Counted from the first letter of the stretch, positions 1 through 7,535 are shown. The stretch: 64,000 nt of DNA from UBA4742 sp963773335 (GCA_963773335.1 CAVZAT010000003.1:248001-312000), one strand, 5' to 3'. The notes: generated by a model from the sequence alone, not told the origin. Translations and numbers: made by a program.

Positions 1-446
1 GGGCTATCGGGCTGCCTGATGGGTCGGTTCGTCCTGACCACCAGCGGCACCTACCACCTGGTGGCCAACGCCGACCACAAGGGGACCGGGTCCTACGGCA
101 TCCCGATCCGCTTCGAACGGCCCGACGTGGTGCGTTCGACGTCGTATGGCAAGACCCTGTCGGGGACGATCCCGATGACGGCGGCCCACGACGTCTACAA
201 GTTCAGCGCCCATGCCGGCGACCGGTCTCACATCTCGGGCAGGGCTGCATCTCGGGTTCGCCCACCCTGTGGTGGTGGGCCAGGAGGACAACGTCGAAAT
301 CACCACCAGCTCGGGCAAGGGGCTGTGCCCCTGGGCTGCGAGAAGGCCAGCACCACGTCCGCATGCCCGACCACCGGCACCTACAAGCCGTCGTGAACCG
401 AGCAACGTCGGGTCCGTTCAGCTACCACGTCGTGCTACAGAAGTAG
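1..446 (+). pseudogene. C-terminal remnant of a secreted PPC-like beta-sandwich protein, multiply frameshifted
   Basis: The start lies outside the window. Recognisable protein-like pieces occur in different frames: one opens with GRFVLTTSGTYHLVANA and continues to HDVYKFSAHAGDR, a second frame carries PVVVGQEDNVEITTS, and a third piece gives AVVNRATSGPFSYHVVLQK just before a stop at 444-446. The pattern of short beta strands, with 'DVYKF..AGD', resembles bacterial pre-peptidase C-terminal (PPC) domains found in exported proteins; that family link is an inference. At least three frame changes are needed to join the pieces, so the gene is either decayed or the sequence contains several indels. 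No function can be assigned. Confidence 0.45.
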
Positions 447-495
447 AACCGACCGTCGACGCACCCCGGCTCCCGCAGTGAGGCAGACTCGGGGC

Positions 496-1212
496 ATGGA
501 TCGAGAGGTCGGGCAGCTCTACACCGTCGCCCGGGCCGTGCTGGATCCACTCTTCTCGTTCCTGTGGCGCATCGAGGTCGAGGGCCGCGAGAACCTTCCC
601 GACGAGGGCGGCGCCATCCTGGCGCCCAACCACCTCTCGGTGCTCGACCACTTCGTGCTGGCCACGACCCTGCCCCGACGCATCACCTATGTGGGCAAGG
701 CCGAGTACATGGACAACTGGAAGACCAAGTACATCTTCCCGGCGCTGGGCATGATCCCCATCGACCGCGGCGGAGGTTCGGCGGCCAACCGGGCCCTCGA
801 GGCCGCCGCCCGCGTGCTGGGCCAGGGTGAGCTGTTCGGCATCTACCCCGAGGGCACCCGCTCGCGGGACGGCAAGCTGCACAAGGGCCACACCGGCGTG
901 GCCCGCCTGGCCATGCGAACCCGGTGTCCGATCATCCCGGTCGGGTTGCAGGGCACCCTCGAGGTCCAGCAGCCCGACTCGGCCATCCCCAAGCCGTTCA
1001 AGGTGATGCGGGTGCGCCTCGGGCGGCCCATCTCGATGGAACGGTTCGGTGAGCAGACTCGCAACCGGCTGGTCCTGCGGGAGATCACCGACGAGCTCAT
1101 GTACGAGATCCGGGAGCTGTCGGGCCAGGAGTACGTCGACACCTACGCCACCAAGCAGGCCGAGACGCTGCCGGCCGAAACCAGCCGGATACCGGTGGCT
1201 GCCGTCGCGTGA
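496..1212 (+). CDS. 1-acyl-sn-glycerol-3-phosphate acyltransferase family protein (PlsC-like)
   Basis: A 238-residue protein of the lysophospholipid acyltransferase (LPLAT/PlsC) superfamily, which moves an acyl chain from acyl-CoA or acyl-ACP to lysophosphatidic acid or a similar acceptor at the inner membrane face. The catalytic HX4D motif is visible as NHLSVLDHF near residue 45 and the glycerol-phosphate-binding motif as YPEGTRSRDGK near residue 117. A start at ATG 496 (MDREVGQLY) is preferred over the in-frame ATG at 478 because it gives the usual N-terminus. It sits directly upstream of thrS on the same strand with a 22-base gap. The acceptor cannot be decided from sequence. Confidence 0.85.
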   Translation: MDREVGQLYTVARAVLDPLFSFLWRIEVEGRENLPDEGGAILAPNHLSVLDHFVLATTLPRRITYVGKAEYMDNWKTKYIFPALGMIPIDRGGGSAANRALEAAARVLGQGELFGIYPEGTRSRDGKLHKGHTGVARLAMRTRCPIIPVGLQGTLEVQQPDSAIPKPFKVMRVRLGRPISMERFGEQTRNRLVLREITDELMYEIRELSGQEYVDTYATKQAETLPAETSRIPVAAVA

Positions 1213-1220
1213 CCAGCCTC

Positions 1221-1226
1221 TAGAGT
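1221..1226 (+). promoter_or_regulatory. -10-like hexamer for leaderless thrS transcript
   Basis: TAGAGT lies 8 bases before the thrS ATG at 1235. The spacing fits transcription starting at or next to the start codon, and no Shine-Dalgarno sequence is present between them. No clear -35 box is seen. Confidence 0.45.
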
Positions 1227-1234
1227 CGGATGCC

Positions 1235-3196
1235 ATGTCCGACCAGATCGCCATCACGCTGCCCGACGGTTCCGAGCGCTCGTTGCCGCTCGGGGCCACC
1301 GCGGGCGATCTGGCCGCGGCCATCGGGCCTCGGCTGGCCAAGGCGGCGGTGATCGCCAGCGTGAACGGCATCGAGCGCGATCTCGACTGGGTGCTGGCCG
1401 ACCGCGACGACGTGGCCGTCATCGTGGAGGAGAGCGATCGGGGTCTGTTCACGCTGCGCCACTCGACGGCCCACGTGTTGGCCCAGGCCGTGCTCGACGA
1501 GTTCCCCGGCGCCACCTTCGCCATCGGCCCTCCCATCGCCGACGGCTTCTACTACGACTTCGCCCTTCCGGGGGGCGAGACGTTCACGCCCGACGACCTC
1601 GAGCGCCTCGACGCCCGCATGCGCGTCATCATCGACGAGCGCCAGCCCTTCGTGCGCGACGAGATCCTCGAGGCCGAGGCGCTCGAGCTGTTCCGCGACC
1701 ATCCCTTCAAGGTCGAGATCATCCAGGGCCAGGCCGACGACCCCATGTCGGCCACCGAGACCGGGCTGGTGCGCACCTACGCCAACCCGCCGCGCTTCAT
1801 CGACCTGTGCCGCGGCCCGCACGTCCCCCACACCGGTCGCCTCGGCCACTTCAAGCTGATGCGCGTGGCCGGCGCCTACTGGCGTGGCGACGAGCGCAAC
1901 CCCATGCTGCAACGGATCTACGGCACGGCCTGGGCCTCGAAGAAGGACCTGACCGCCTACCTCGAGCGGTTGGTCGAGGCCGACAAGCGCGACCACCGCA
2001 AGCTGGGGGCTGAGCTCGACCTGTTCTCGTTCCCCGAGGAGATCGGTTCGGGCCTGGCCGTGTTCCATCCCAAGGGCGGTCTCATCCGCCGCCTGATGGA
2101 GGACTACAGCCGGGCGCGCCACGAGCGGGCCGGCTACGAGTTCGTCTACTCGCCCCACATCACCAAGTCGAACCTGTTCGAGACGTCCGGGCACCTGGAC
2201 TGGTTCGCGGAGGGCATGTTCCCGCCCATGGAGCTCGACGGGGGGACCAGCTACTACCTCAAGCCGATGAACTGCCCGTTCCACATCCTGATCTACAAGA
2301 GCCAGCAGCGCTCCTACCGCGACCTGCCCCTGCGCCTGTTCGAGTTCGGCACGGTCTACCGCTACGAGAAGTCCGGCGTGGTCCACGGCCTGACCCGGGT
2401 GCGGGGCATGACCCAGGACGATGCCCACATCTTCTGCACCAAGGAGCAGATGGCTTCCGAGCTGGCCACCACGCTCGACTTCGTCCTCGATCTGCTGCGC
2501 GACTACGGCCTCGACGACTTCTACCTGGAGCTGTCCACCCGGCCGGAGGGCAAGGCGGTCGGCACCGACGACGAGTGGGACGAGGCCACCGAGACGTTGC
2601 GGTCGGTGGCCGAGGCCAAGGAGTTGGAGCTGATGCTCGACGAGGGCGGCGGCGCCTTCTACGGCCCCAAGATCTCGGTCCAGACCCGCGACGCCATCGG
2701 TCGCACCTGGCAGATGTCGACCATCCAGCTCGACTTCCAGATGCCCCAGCGCTTCGGCATGGAGTACATCGGCGCCGATGGCGACGCCCACGCGCCGATC
2801 ATGATCCATCGGGCGCTCTTCGGTTCGATCGAGCGCTTCTTCGGCGTGCTGGTCGAGCACTACGCCGGCGCCTTCCCGCCGTGGCTGGCGCCGGTCCAGG
2901 CCCGGGTGCTGCCCGTCAGCGACGACCACGACACCTACGGTCGGCGGCTGGTCGACCGGTTGCGGGCGGAGGGTTTCCGGGCCGACCTGGTGGCCGCCGA
3001 GGAGTCCCTGGGCAAGCGCATCCGGGCGGCCAAGCTCGAGAAGATCCCGTATGTCCTGGTGGTGGGCGAGGACGACATGGAGCACTCGACGGTCGGTGTC
3101 AACCCCCGGGGCGGCGAGGTCGAGCGGGGAGTGGACGTGGGTGCCTTCGTCGAGCGGCTGGCCACCGACGTCGACGGTCACCTCCAGGTGGGCTGA
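1235..3196 (+). CDS. thrS: Threonine--tRNA ligase
   Basis: A 653-residue class II aminoacyl-tRNA synthetase charging tRNA-Thr in the cytoplasm. Domain order is complete: N-terminal TGS domain (about residues 1-65), the editing/SAD domain with the HSTAHVLAQAV motif near 75 and a CRGPHVPHTG segment near 195, then the catalytic core with motif 2 around FEFGTVYRYEKSGVVHGLTR and the zinc-binding region MNCPFH. Motif 3 lies near MIHRALFGSIERF, followed by the anticodon-binding domain. The ATG at 1235 gives a normal N-terminus (MSDQIAITLPDG). A TAGAGT hexamer 8 bases upstream suggests leaderless expression. The following HIT gene begins 8 bases after its stop, so the two are probably cotranscribed. 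Confidence 0.97.
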   Translation: MSDQIAITLPDGSERSLPLGATAGDLAAAIGPRLAKAAVIASVNGIERDLDWVLADRDDVAVIVEESDRGLFTLRHSTAHVLAQAVLDEFPGATFAIGPPIADGFYYDFALPGGETFTPDDLERLDARMRVIIDERQPFVRDEILEAEALELFRDHPFKVEIIQGQADDPMSATETGLVRTYANPPRFIDLCRGPHVPHTGRLGHFKLMRVAGAYWRGDERNPMLQRIYGTAWASKKDLTAYLERLVEADKRDHRKLGAELDLFSFPEEIGSGLAVFHPKGGLIRRLMEDYSRARHERAGYEFVYSPHITKSNLFETSGHLDWFAEGMFPPMELDGGTSYYLKPMNCPFHILIYKSQQRSYRDLPLRLFEFGTVYRYEKSGVVHGLTRVRGMTQDDAHIFCTKEQMASELATTLDFVLDLLRDYGLDDFYLELSTRPEGKAVGTDDEWDEATETLRSVAEAKELELMLDEGGGAFYGPKISVQTRDAIGRTWQMSTIQLDFQMPQRFGMEYIGADGDAHAPIMIHRALFGSIERFFGVLVEHYAGAFPPWLAPVQARVLPVSDDHDTYGRRLVDRLRAEGFRADLVAAEESLGKRIRAAKLEKIPYVLVVGEDDMEHSTVGVNPRGGEVERGVDVGAFVERLATDVDGHLQVG

Positions 3197-3204
3197 GCCG
3201 GCGC

Positions 3205-3735
3205 ATGGGCCAACTCGATCACCTGTGGGCCGGTTGGCGCCGTGCGTACCTGGAGTCGGTCACCGACCCCGACGCGTCCGAGGCGGCCGGGGCCCCGTCG
3301 CCCGACTCGGACCCGGGAACGCTCTTCGAGCGCATCCTGGCCATGGACGACCAGGAGGGCTACATCGTGCACCGGGGGCCCCTGGTGTCCACGCTGCTCA
3401 ACGCCTACCCCTACACCAGTGGTCATGTGCTGGTGCTGCCCAACCGGGCGGCCAGCGAGCTCGACCAGTTGGACGAGCCCACCTACGACGCGCTGTGGCG
3501 TGAGGTGCGGGCCGCGGTGGCCGCCATCCGGGACGCCTACCGGTGCGACGGGGTGAACCTGGGCATGAACCTGGGTCGGGCCGCCGGCGCCGGCGTGCCC
3601 GACCACCTCCATGTGCACGCCGTGCCCCGGTGGGCGGGGGACAGCAACTTCATGACGGCCACCGCGGGCACCCGGGTGATGCCCGAGTCGCTCGACACCA
3701 CCTGGTCCAAGCTCCGGGCCGCCTGGCTGGCCTGA
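3205..3735 (+). CDS. HIT family protein (Ap4A phosphorylase/hydrolase-like)
   Basis: A 176-residue histidine-triad nucleotide-binding protein. The catalytic signature is seen as DHLHVHAVPRW near residue 135, and the core begins around LFERILAMDD. Family members hydrolyse or phosphorolyse dinucleoside polyphosphates or adenosine phosphoramidates. The position after thrS is shared with mycobacteria, where the orthologous HIT protein acts on Ap4A; transferring that activity here is an inference. The start at ATG 3205 follows the thrS stop by 8 bases. Confidence 0.85.
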   Translation: MGQLDHLWAGWRRAYLESVTDPDASEAAGAPSPDSDPGTLFERILAMDDQEGYIVHRGPLVSTLLNAYPYTSGHVLVLPNRAASELDQLDEPTYDALWREVRAAVAAIRDAYRCDGVNLGMNLGRAAGAGVPDHLHVHAVPRWAGDSNFMTATAGTRVMPESLDTTWSKLRAAWLA

Positions 3736-3830
3736 CCCGCCTGACTCCCGTGCAACTCCGCAAGTCGGTGTGGACAACCACGTCCGGCCGTGCACTGCTG
3801 CGCCGATTTCGGGGCGGAAGGGCCGGGCGA

Positions 3831-3836
3831 TAGCGT
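3831..3836 (+). promoter_or_regulatory. -10-like hexamer for leaderless transcript
   Basis: TAGCGT is placed 9 bases before ATG 3846, the spacing expected for leaderless transcription of the downstream membrane-protein gene. Confidence 0.4.
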
Positions 3837-3845
3837 CGGAAGGCC

Positions 3846-4490
3846 ATGTCCGACGACTCCCTGCCCGAAGACGGGCCCCTCGAGGAAGAGGCGTCCGCCG
3901 ACAGGGAGATCGACGAGGCCACGACCAAGCCGCTCTCGGACCACGACATCGACGAGGCGCTCAAGGCGGCCGCCGCCGGACCCGAGGACGGCGACGCGGA
4001 CGTGCGGGACACCTTGCCTGAAGATCTCGACGCGTCCGGGTACGTGGGGCCCTATATGTTCCCCAACAACAGCCGGCGGCGGGTGCCCGGGGTCATCTAC
4101 CTGACGTTCGCCGTGATCCTGTTCGGTCTGTGGGTCACCCACCGCTCCGGCGCCCAGATCCTGATCAACGACGGCTACCTGGCCGCGGCCATCGGCTTGG
4201 GCCTGTTCGGGGCCTACTCGTTCATCACCGGTTGGGACCTGAAGGTCGACGAGCGCGACGCCCTGGTGGCCTCGGTGCGCCAGGTCGGCTTCCCGGTGGG
4301 TCACGCCTCGGCCCAGATGGGTTGGCGGGGCCTGCTGAGCCGCCCGACCTGGCGCATCCTGCTCTACTCGGCCGAGGATCCCCCCACCCAGCGGGGTCTG
4401 GTCCTGGTCGACGGCGTCGACGGCGAGGTGCTCGAGTGGTTCGTGGAGGACAACCCTGAGGACTGGTCGACCTACGACGAGGATGTTTAA
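3846..4490 (+). CDS. Two-span membrane protein with acidic N-terminus; 3' end replaced by integrated element
   Basis: A 214-residue protein of unknown function. The first 70 residues are strongly acidic and probably disordered. Two hydrophobic segments follow, around VIYLTFAVILFGLWV and LAAAIGLGLFGAYSFITG, then a soluble C-terminal domain of about 85 residues. The last codons lie in the left copy of the element's 28-bp direct repeat (4453-4480). The present protein ends PEDWSTYDEDV, whereas the right copy at 9206-9233 reads PEDWSTYDD then stop. The uninterrupted gene therefore probably ended in DD, and integration swapped the final codons without damaging the gene. Confidence 0.7.
   Translation: MSDDSLPEDGPLEEEASADREIDEATTKPLSDHDIDEALKAAAAGPEDGDADVRDTLPEDLDASGYVGPYMFPNNSRRRVPGVIYLTFAVILFGLWVTHRSGAQILINDGYLAAAIGLGLFGAYSFITGWDLKVDERDALVASVRQVGFPVGHASAQMGWRGLLSRPTWRILLYSAEDPPTQRGLVLVDGVDGEVLEWFVEDNPEDWSTYDEDV
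4453..4480 (+). repeat. Left attachment repeat (attL) of the integrated element
   Basis: A perfect 28-base direct repeat of 9206-9233, beginning ACCCTGAGGACTGGTCGACC. The copy overlaps the last codons of the upstream membrane-protein gene and lies 67 bases before the tyrosine recombinase start, the usual attL-integrase arrangement. The flanking bases differ on both sides of both copies. Confidence 0.9.
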
Positions 4491-4515
4491 GCAGGTCAAG
4501 AGCAGGATAGCACGC

Positions 4516-4525
4516 CGAACAGCGT
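4516..4525 (+). repeat. Putative integrase arm site, left
   Basis: The decamer CGAACAGCGT occurs here and, in the same orientation, at 9184-9193, just inside the two attachment repeats. An 8-base core (ACAGCGTT) recurs at 4519-4526 and 9148-9155. Tyrosine recombinases bind such short repeated arm sites; the role is inferred only from position. Confidence 0.35.
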
Positions 4526-4540
4526 TGTATAGCGTACAAT
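4525..4540 (+). promoter_or_regulatory. Leaderless integrase promoter overlapping a palindrome
   Basis: TTGTA-TAGCG-TACAA is a perfect 5-bp inverted repeat with a 5-base spacer (4525-4539). Its right arm is part of a -10 hexamer TACAAT (4535-4540), 7 bases before the recombinase GTG. The arrangement suggests a repressor or recombinase binding over its own promoter. The binding protein is unknown. Confidence 0.5.
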
Positions 4541-4547
4541 CCGTTTC

Positions 4548-5462
4548 GTGCCCGATCCCACGGTAGCGAACGAGGCCCTGCTCGAGTCCTGGCTCCTGTC
4601 CCTCCACGACAAGGCGCCGCGCACCCGCCAGCTCTACCAGGCCGAGGCCCGCCGCTTCGCCGGCTGGCTCGCCGAGCACCACCGGCCCAAGGCCACACCC
4701 GGCGACCTGTCCGCCGTGTCCCGGGCCGATGTCGAAGCGTGGTTCACCGCACAGCGGGACGATGGTCGGGCCGCGGCCACGATCCGCTCCCGATGGATCG
4801 CGCTTCGCAACCTGTACGGGTGGGCCACCGACGAGGAGGAGCTCGACGCCAACCCGATGGCCCGGGTGAAGGTGGCCAAGCCCGAGCCCCCACCGGTCGA
4901 CGTGCTCACCGACGCCCAACTCCGGGCACTCCTCGACGTGTGCAAGGGGACCGACTTTCGGGCCCGACGCGACACCGCCATCGTTCGAGTGCTCACCGCC
5001 ACCGGGCTCCGCGTGTCCGAGCTCGTCGACCTCCGGGTGGGCGACCTGGACCTGGTGAACCGGATCGTGGCCGTCCGCCACGGCAAGGGCGACCGTGCCC
5101 GCGTCAGTCGATTCGACCCAGCCACCGCCGCCGGCCTCGACCGCTACAAGCGCGTCAGGGGCCGCCATCGCCTCGCTGGGCGCCCTGAACTGTGGCTCGG
5201 CCACCGAGGACCCCTGACCCGCAAGGGCATCCCCAGGATCCTCGACAAGCGGACGGCCCAGGCCGGGCTACCGCACGTGCACCCGCACCAGCTTCGCCAC
5301 ACCTGGGCCGACCGGTGGCTGGCCGCCGGCGGGAACGAGGGCGACCTCCAACGCCTCGGAGGCTGGGAGTCGGCCGAGGTGATGCGACGCTACGGCGCTG
5401 TGCGGGCCACCGACCGGGCCCTGGCCGCCTACGACGACATCGCACCCATGGGGGAGCTGTGA
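4548..5462 (+). CDS. Tyrosine recombinase (phage-type integrase)
   Basis: A 304-residue site-specific recombinase that would integrate and excise the surrounding element at the 28-bp repeat. The N-terminal SAM-like core-binding domain covers about residues 10-95. The catalytic domain shows the first arginine in ATGLRVSEL (near 151), a K in the beta-hairpin HGKGDRAR, HPHQLRHTW for H-x-x-R, the second histidine position occupied by the LGGWES segment, and the nucleophile tyrosine in VMRRYG. Start GTG 4548 is supported by the TACAAT hexamer 7 bases upstream. The next gene starts at GTG 5459, overlapping the stop by 4 bases, so they are coupled. Confidence 0.92.
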   Translation: MPDPTVANEALLESWLLSLHDKAPRTRQLYQAEARRFAGWLAEHHRPKATPGDLSAVSRADVEAWFTAQRDDGRAAATIRSRWIALRNLYGWATDEEELDANPMARVKVAKPEPPPVDVLTDAQLRALLDVCKGTDFRARRDTAIVRVLTATGLRVSELVDLRVGDLDLVNRIVAVRHGKGDRARVSRFDPATAAGLDRYKRVRGRHRLAGRPELWLGHRGPLTRKGIPRILDKRTAQAGLPHVHPHQLRHTWADRWLAAGGNEGDLQRLGGWESAEVMRRYGAVRATDRALAAYDDIAPMGEL

Positions 5463-5749
5463 GCGAGATCCCGGCCATCCTCATCGTCTTCTGTCCGCAT
5501 ACAGCCCAGCACCCGAGGGACGTGGCCCCGATCGGATTCGTAGCGATGATCGAGGGGCACCTGACCTACCTTCCGTTCGCCCGATCGCGGGCCGGTCGCT
5601 TCCACGCGCTGGACACTCCGGGCTCCGAGCTCGTCGGGATAGCGTGCCGCAAACATGGCGCCCTGAGCATCAGCCGGCGTCACCTTGTCGACCAGGCCCG
5701 CGCCGCGAAGGAGCCCCGGCAGCGGTTCCGGTGGCCATCCACTGAATAG
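5459..5749 (+). CDS. Hypothetical element protein, 96 aa
   Basis: Not recognised. The GTG start overlaps the integrase stop (GTGA), indicating translational coupling. The protein contains an N-terminal FCPHTAQH stretch and a later ACRKHG motif. The spaced Cys and His residues could bind a metal, but the pattern is too sparse to name a zinc-finger family. It ends in a basic tail (KEPRQRFRW). Its tight linkage suggests a role with the recombinase, for instance as an accessory or directionality factor; this is speculation from position only. Confidence 0.55.
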   Translation: MSEIPAILIVFCPHTAQHPRDVAPIGFVAMIEGHLTYLPFARSRAGRFHALDTPGSELVGIACRKHGALSISRRHLVDQARAAKEPRQRFRWPSTE

Positions 5750-5762
5750 CGTTCGGGTCTGG

Positions 5763-5768
5763 TAGACT
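5763..5768 (+). promoter_or_regulatory. Putative -10 for the element's small-gene operon
   Basis: TAGACT lies about 75 bases before ATG 5843. Unlike the leaderless promoters in this window, a transcript from here would have a leader of about 65 bases containing an AAGGGG ribosome-binding site at 5831-5836. Confidence 0.35.
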
Positions 5769-5842
5769 CTATGCAGGCCCGCGGCCAAGTGGCAGCAGAC
5801 CCCGGGAGATAGGCATCCGGGACGACCCCCAAGGGGTTGCCG

Positions 5843-6139
5843 ATGCCTGCTACCTCCGCATCCGATCGCTCGACCATCGCGTCGATCGCCGTCGAGACCA
5901 GTTGGGCCCACACACCCGACCGCGCCGCCCGCACCGCACCCGGCCGGGCCGCCGCCGATCGGCGGTTCCGTGTCCAGGTGGTCGACCCTGACGACCACCT
6001 GAGCCGCGCCGAACAGGACCGGCTCATGGCGGCCATGGACCCGGCCGACCCGGTGAACGCGGACCTGACCTGGAAGCATCGCGGACGACGCCTCCGGGCG
6101 CGGCCGGCGGTGGCGGTGTCAGCGGACTTACCCGGGTGA
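5843..6139 (+). CDS. Small hypothetical protein of an actinobacterial accessory-element type
   Basis: A 98-residue protein. The central part, with SWAHTPDRAARTAPGRAAADRR followed by a VDPDDHLSRAEQDRL segment, resembles short unannotated proteins common in actinobacterial prophages and integrative elements; this rests on memory of the pattern, not a search. No membrane segment or catalytic motif is visible. ATG 5843 is chosen because AAGGGG precedes it by 6 bases; an in-frame TTG occurs at 5837. The final 20 residues are Arg- and Ala-rich and overlap the Gly-rich lead-in to the tape-measure fragment in another frame, so the true C-terminus may have been disrupted. Confidence 0.5.
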   Translation: MPATSASDRSTIASIAVETSWAHTPDRAARTAPGRAAADRRFRVQVVDPDDHLSRAEQDRLMAAMDPADPVNADLTWKHRGRRLRARPAVAVSADLPG

Positions 6140-6391
6140 ACGAACTTGGCCCGGAGCTGTTGAACAGCGGGGACCGCACCTACCTGATGATGCCGCCCGG
6201 TCAGCGTGGCAACGTCGTACCTCACGCGGCGACGATGGCCGCCCTCGCGCACGGCGGAGGGTCCGGCGGCGACGATCACAGCCTCCACGTCCACGGCGGA
6301 ATCCAAGTGCAGACCGCCGCAACCGAAGCCGGCGGCCCGCGAGGTCATCTACGAGCTCCACAAGGCCGCGACCCTGAACCGGATCAAGTGA
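6136..6391 (+). pseudogene. C-terminal fragment of a phage tape-measure protein, frameshifted
   Basis: One frame reads GVSGLTRVNELGPELLNSGD, then DRTYLMMPPGQRGNVVPH, a Gly/Asp linker and HVHGGIQVQTAA. This order (Gly-rich lead, ELGPEL, MPPG, VVPH, HVHGGIQV) is typical of the extreme C-terminus of siphophage tape-measure proteins. The reading then moves +1 near 6318 into QPKPAAREVIYELHKAATLN, ending at a stop that overlaps the next ATG (TGATG). Only about 90 residues survive from a protein normally many hundreds long, so this is a relic showing phage descent. The listed start is the first GTG; the open frame extends slightly further upstream. Confidence 0.6.
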
Positions 6392-6618
6392 TGGCCGCCT
6401 ACCGGCTGGTCAAGATCCCTGCCGAGGTCTGGGACGAACTCGAGGCGATGGCCGAGGCGGGCGATGCCGACCCGAACGTCTTAGCGGCGCTGGCCGTGCA
6501 CGCGATGACGATCTCGTACAAGGCGGCCAAGACCGCCAGGGCCATGGGAGTCGCCGACCCCCACCTAGAGGCCGCCGCCGAACTCCTGCGCCACTTCGGC
6601 GGCGTGCCGTCCCCCTGA
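6391..6618 (+). CDS. Small hypothetical helical protein, 75 aa
   Basis: Starts at ATG 6391 within a TGATG junction with the tape-measure fragment. The protein opens AAYRLVKIPAEVWDELEAMA, which has the amphipathic strand-helix look of ribbon-helix-helix DNA-binding proteins, then continues with Ala-rich helices. The family assignment is tentative. The intact small gene directly after a tape-measure tail suggests it was originally a minor phage gene read from the same late transcript. Confidence 0.5.
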   Translation: MAAYRLVKIPAEVWDELEAMAEAGDADPNVLAALAVHAMTISYKAAKTARAMGVADPHLEAAAELLRHFGGVPSP

Positions 6619-6714
6619 CGCGGCAACGGCCGACCCCCGACAGGTCGACCGACGCCAACATCACCAGCACCAGACAAGTGCGACCCCGACCGTACAACCC
6701 CGGGAGCGCACCAG

Positions 6715-7194
6715 ATGGCCATCACCAACCTCGACTACGACGAGGACGATCTCGACGAGACGGGACCATCTGGTCCCACCCAGCGGCCCGTCATCACTGA
6801 GGACATGGCGAAGGTGCTGGCTAGCGAGGATCACCGGATGCGCTACTACTCCTCGCTGACCGCGACCGACGCTCAACCGGTCGACCTGCTGACCCTGCTG
6901 GGCCACCGGCCCGCGTGGCACGCCGACGCTCTCTGCCGCGAGTACCCCGGGGTGTCGTTCTACCCGGAGCGGGGCCAGCCCACCGGGCCCGCCAAGGCCA
7001 TCTGTGGCCGCTGCGCCGTCCGCCAAGACTGCGAGGCGGCCGCCAGGGCCAACGCTGAGGAATTCGGCGTCTGGGGCGGTCTCAGCGCCCAGGAGCGCCG
7101 AGTCTCCAGCGCAGCGGTCGGCGCCCTCGTAGGCTTGGCCGCAGGCGACTCGGGGGGAAGCGATAGTGAGCAAGGCGAAGCGGGAAGCGGCTGA
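6715..7194 (+). CDS. WhiB-family iron-sulfur regulator carried on the element
   Basis: A 159-residue protein with the WhiB signature: a first cysteine in ALCREYPG, then CGRCAVRQDC giving C-x2-C-x5-C, followed by the EFGVWGGLSAQERR turn. WhiB proteins hold a [4Fe-4S] cluster and modify sigma-factor-dependent transcription; they occur only in Actinobacteria and their phages. The first 55 residues, rich in Asp and Glu, are outside the conserved domain, and the Gly/Ser-rich tail is unusual. The start at ATG 6715 has GGGAG about 9 bases upstream. The gene for a small membrane protein begins inside its 3' end. Confidence 0.85.
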   Translation: MAITNLDYDEDDLDETGPSGPTQRPVITEDMAKVLASEDHRMRYYSSLTATDAQPVDLLTLLGHRPAWHADALCREYPGVSFYPERGQPTGPAKAICGRCAVRQDCEAAARANAEEFGVWGGLSAQERRVSSAAVGALVGLAAGDSGGSDSEQGEAGSG

Positions 7195-7441
7195 GGCTGA
7201 GGTCTTCGAGAATCAGACCGAAAAGGACATCCTGTGGGCGATCCACAAGAACCTGATCGCACTCGACCTCCAGGTCAAGACGATCCGCCAGATCTGCGTC
7301 GTCTGGTTCATCCTCATGCTGCTGAGCATCATCGGCGGCATTTTTGTCCTGGCGAATCACTCATCGACAACGGCGACCGTCCCGACCGTGAGCACGTTCT
7401 GCGATCCCACCGCGGCGCCTGGGGCAATCGACGCCTGCTGA
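7166..7441 (+). CDS. Small single-pass membrane protein, 91 aa
   Basis: Starts at GTG 7166, overlapping the WhiB gene by 29 bases in another frame. An N-terminal charged helix (SKAKREAAEAEVFENQTEKD) precedes one hydrophobic segment around ICVVWFILMLLSIIGGIFVL near residues 45-66, then a short Thr/Pro-rich tail with two cysteines. No signal-peptide cleavage site is obvious. Small proteins of this layout are frequent in actinophages and integrative elements. A strong hairpin follows at 7449-7496. Confidence 0.55.
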   Translation: MSKAKREAAEAEVFENQTEKDILWAIHKNLIALDLQVKTIRQICVVWFILMLLSIIGGIFVLANHSSTTATVPTVSTFCDPTAAPGAIDAC

Positions 7442-7448
7442 CGCGCCA

Positions 7449-7496
7449 CGGCCCCCTGTTCGACCCGAACGGCGGAGATCGGGGAACAGGGGGCCG
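7449..7496 (+). terminator. Hairpin ending the WhiB-membrane-protein operon
   Basis: A perfect 13-bp inverted repeat, CGGCCCCCTGTTC at 7449-7461 and its complement at 7484-7496, starts 7 bases after the preceding stop. No T-tract follows, as is common for actinobacterial terminators. Confidence 0.65.
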
Positions 7497-7513
7497 CGAC
7501 AGCGACGAAGCTA

Positions 7514-7535
7514 GTGCCGTGTCAGGCAACGTTTG
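7514..7535 (+). repeat. IS630-type left inverted repeat
   Basis: GTGCCGTGTCAGGCAACGTT starts the 22-base terminal repeat. It matches the complement of 8703-8724 at 18 of 22 positions. It is preceded by TA at 7512-7513. Confidence 0.75.

Noticed and set aside
1220..3181. Long minus-strand open frames opposite thrS and other genes (for example also 16 kb and 38-41 kb)
   Set aside because: They are antisense shadows produced by high third-position GC and have no homology-like motifs.
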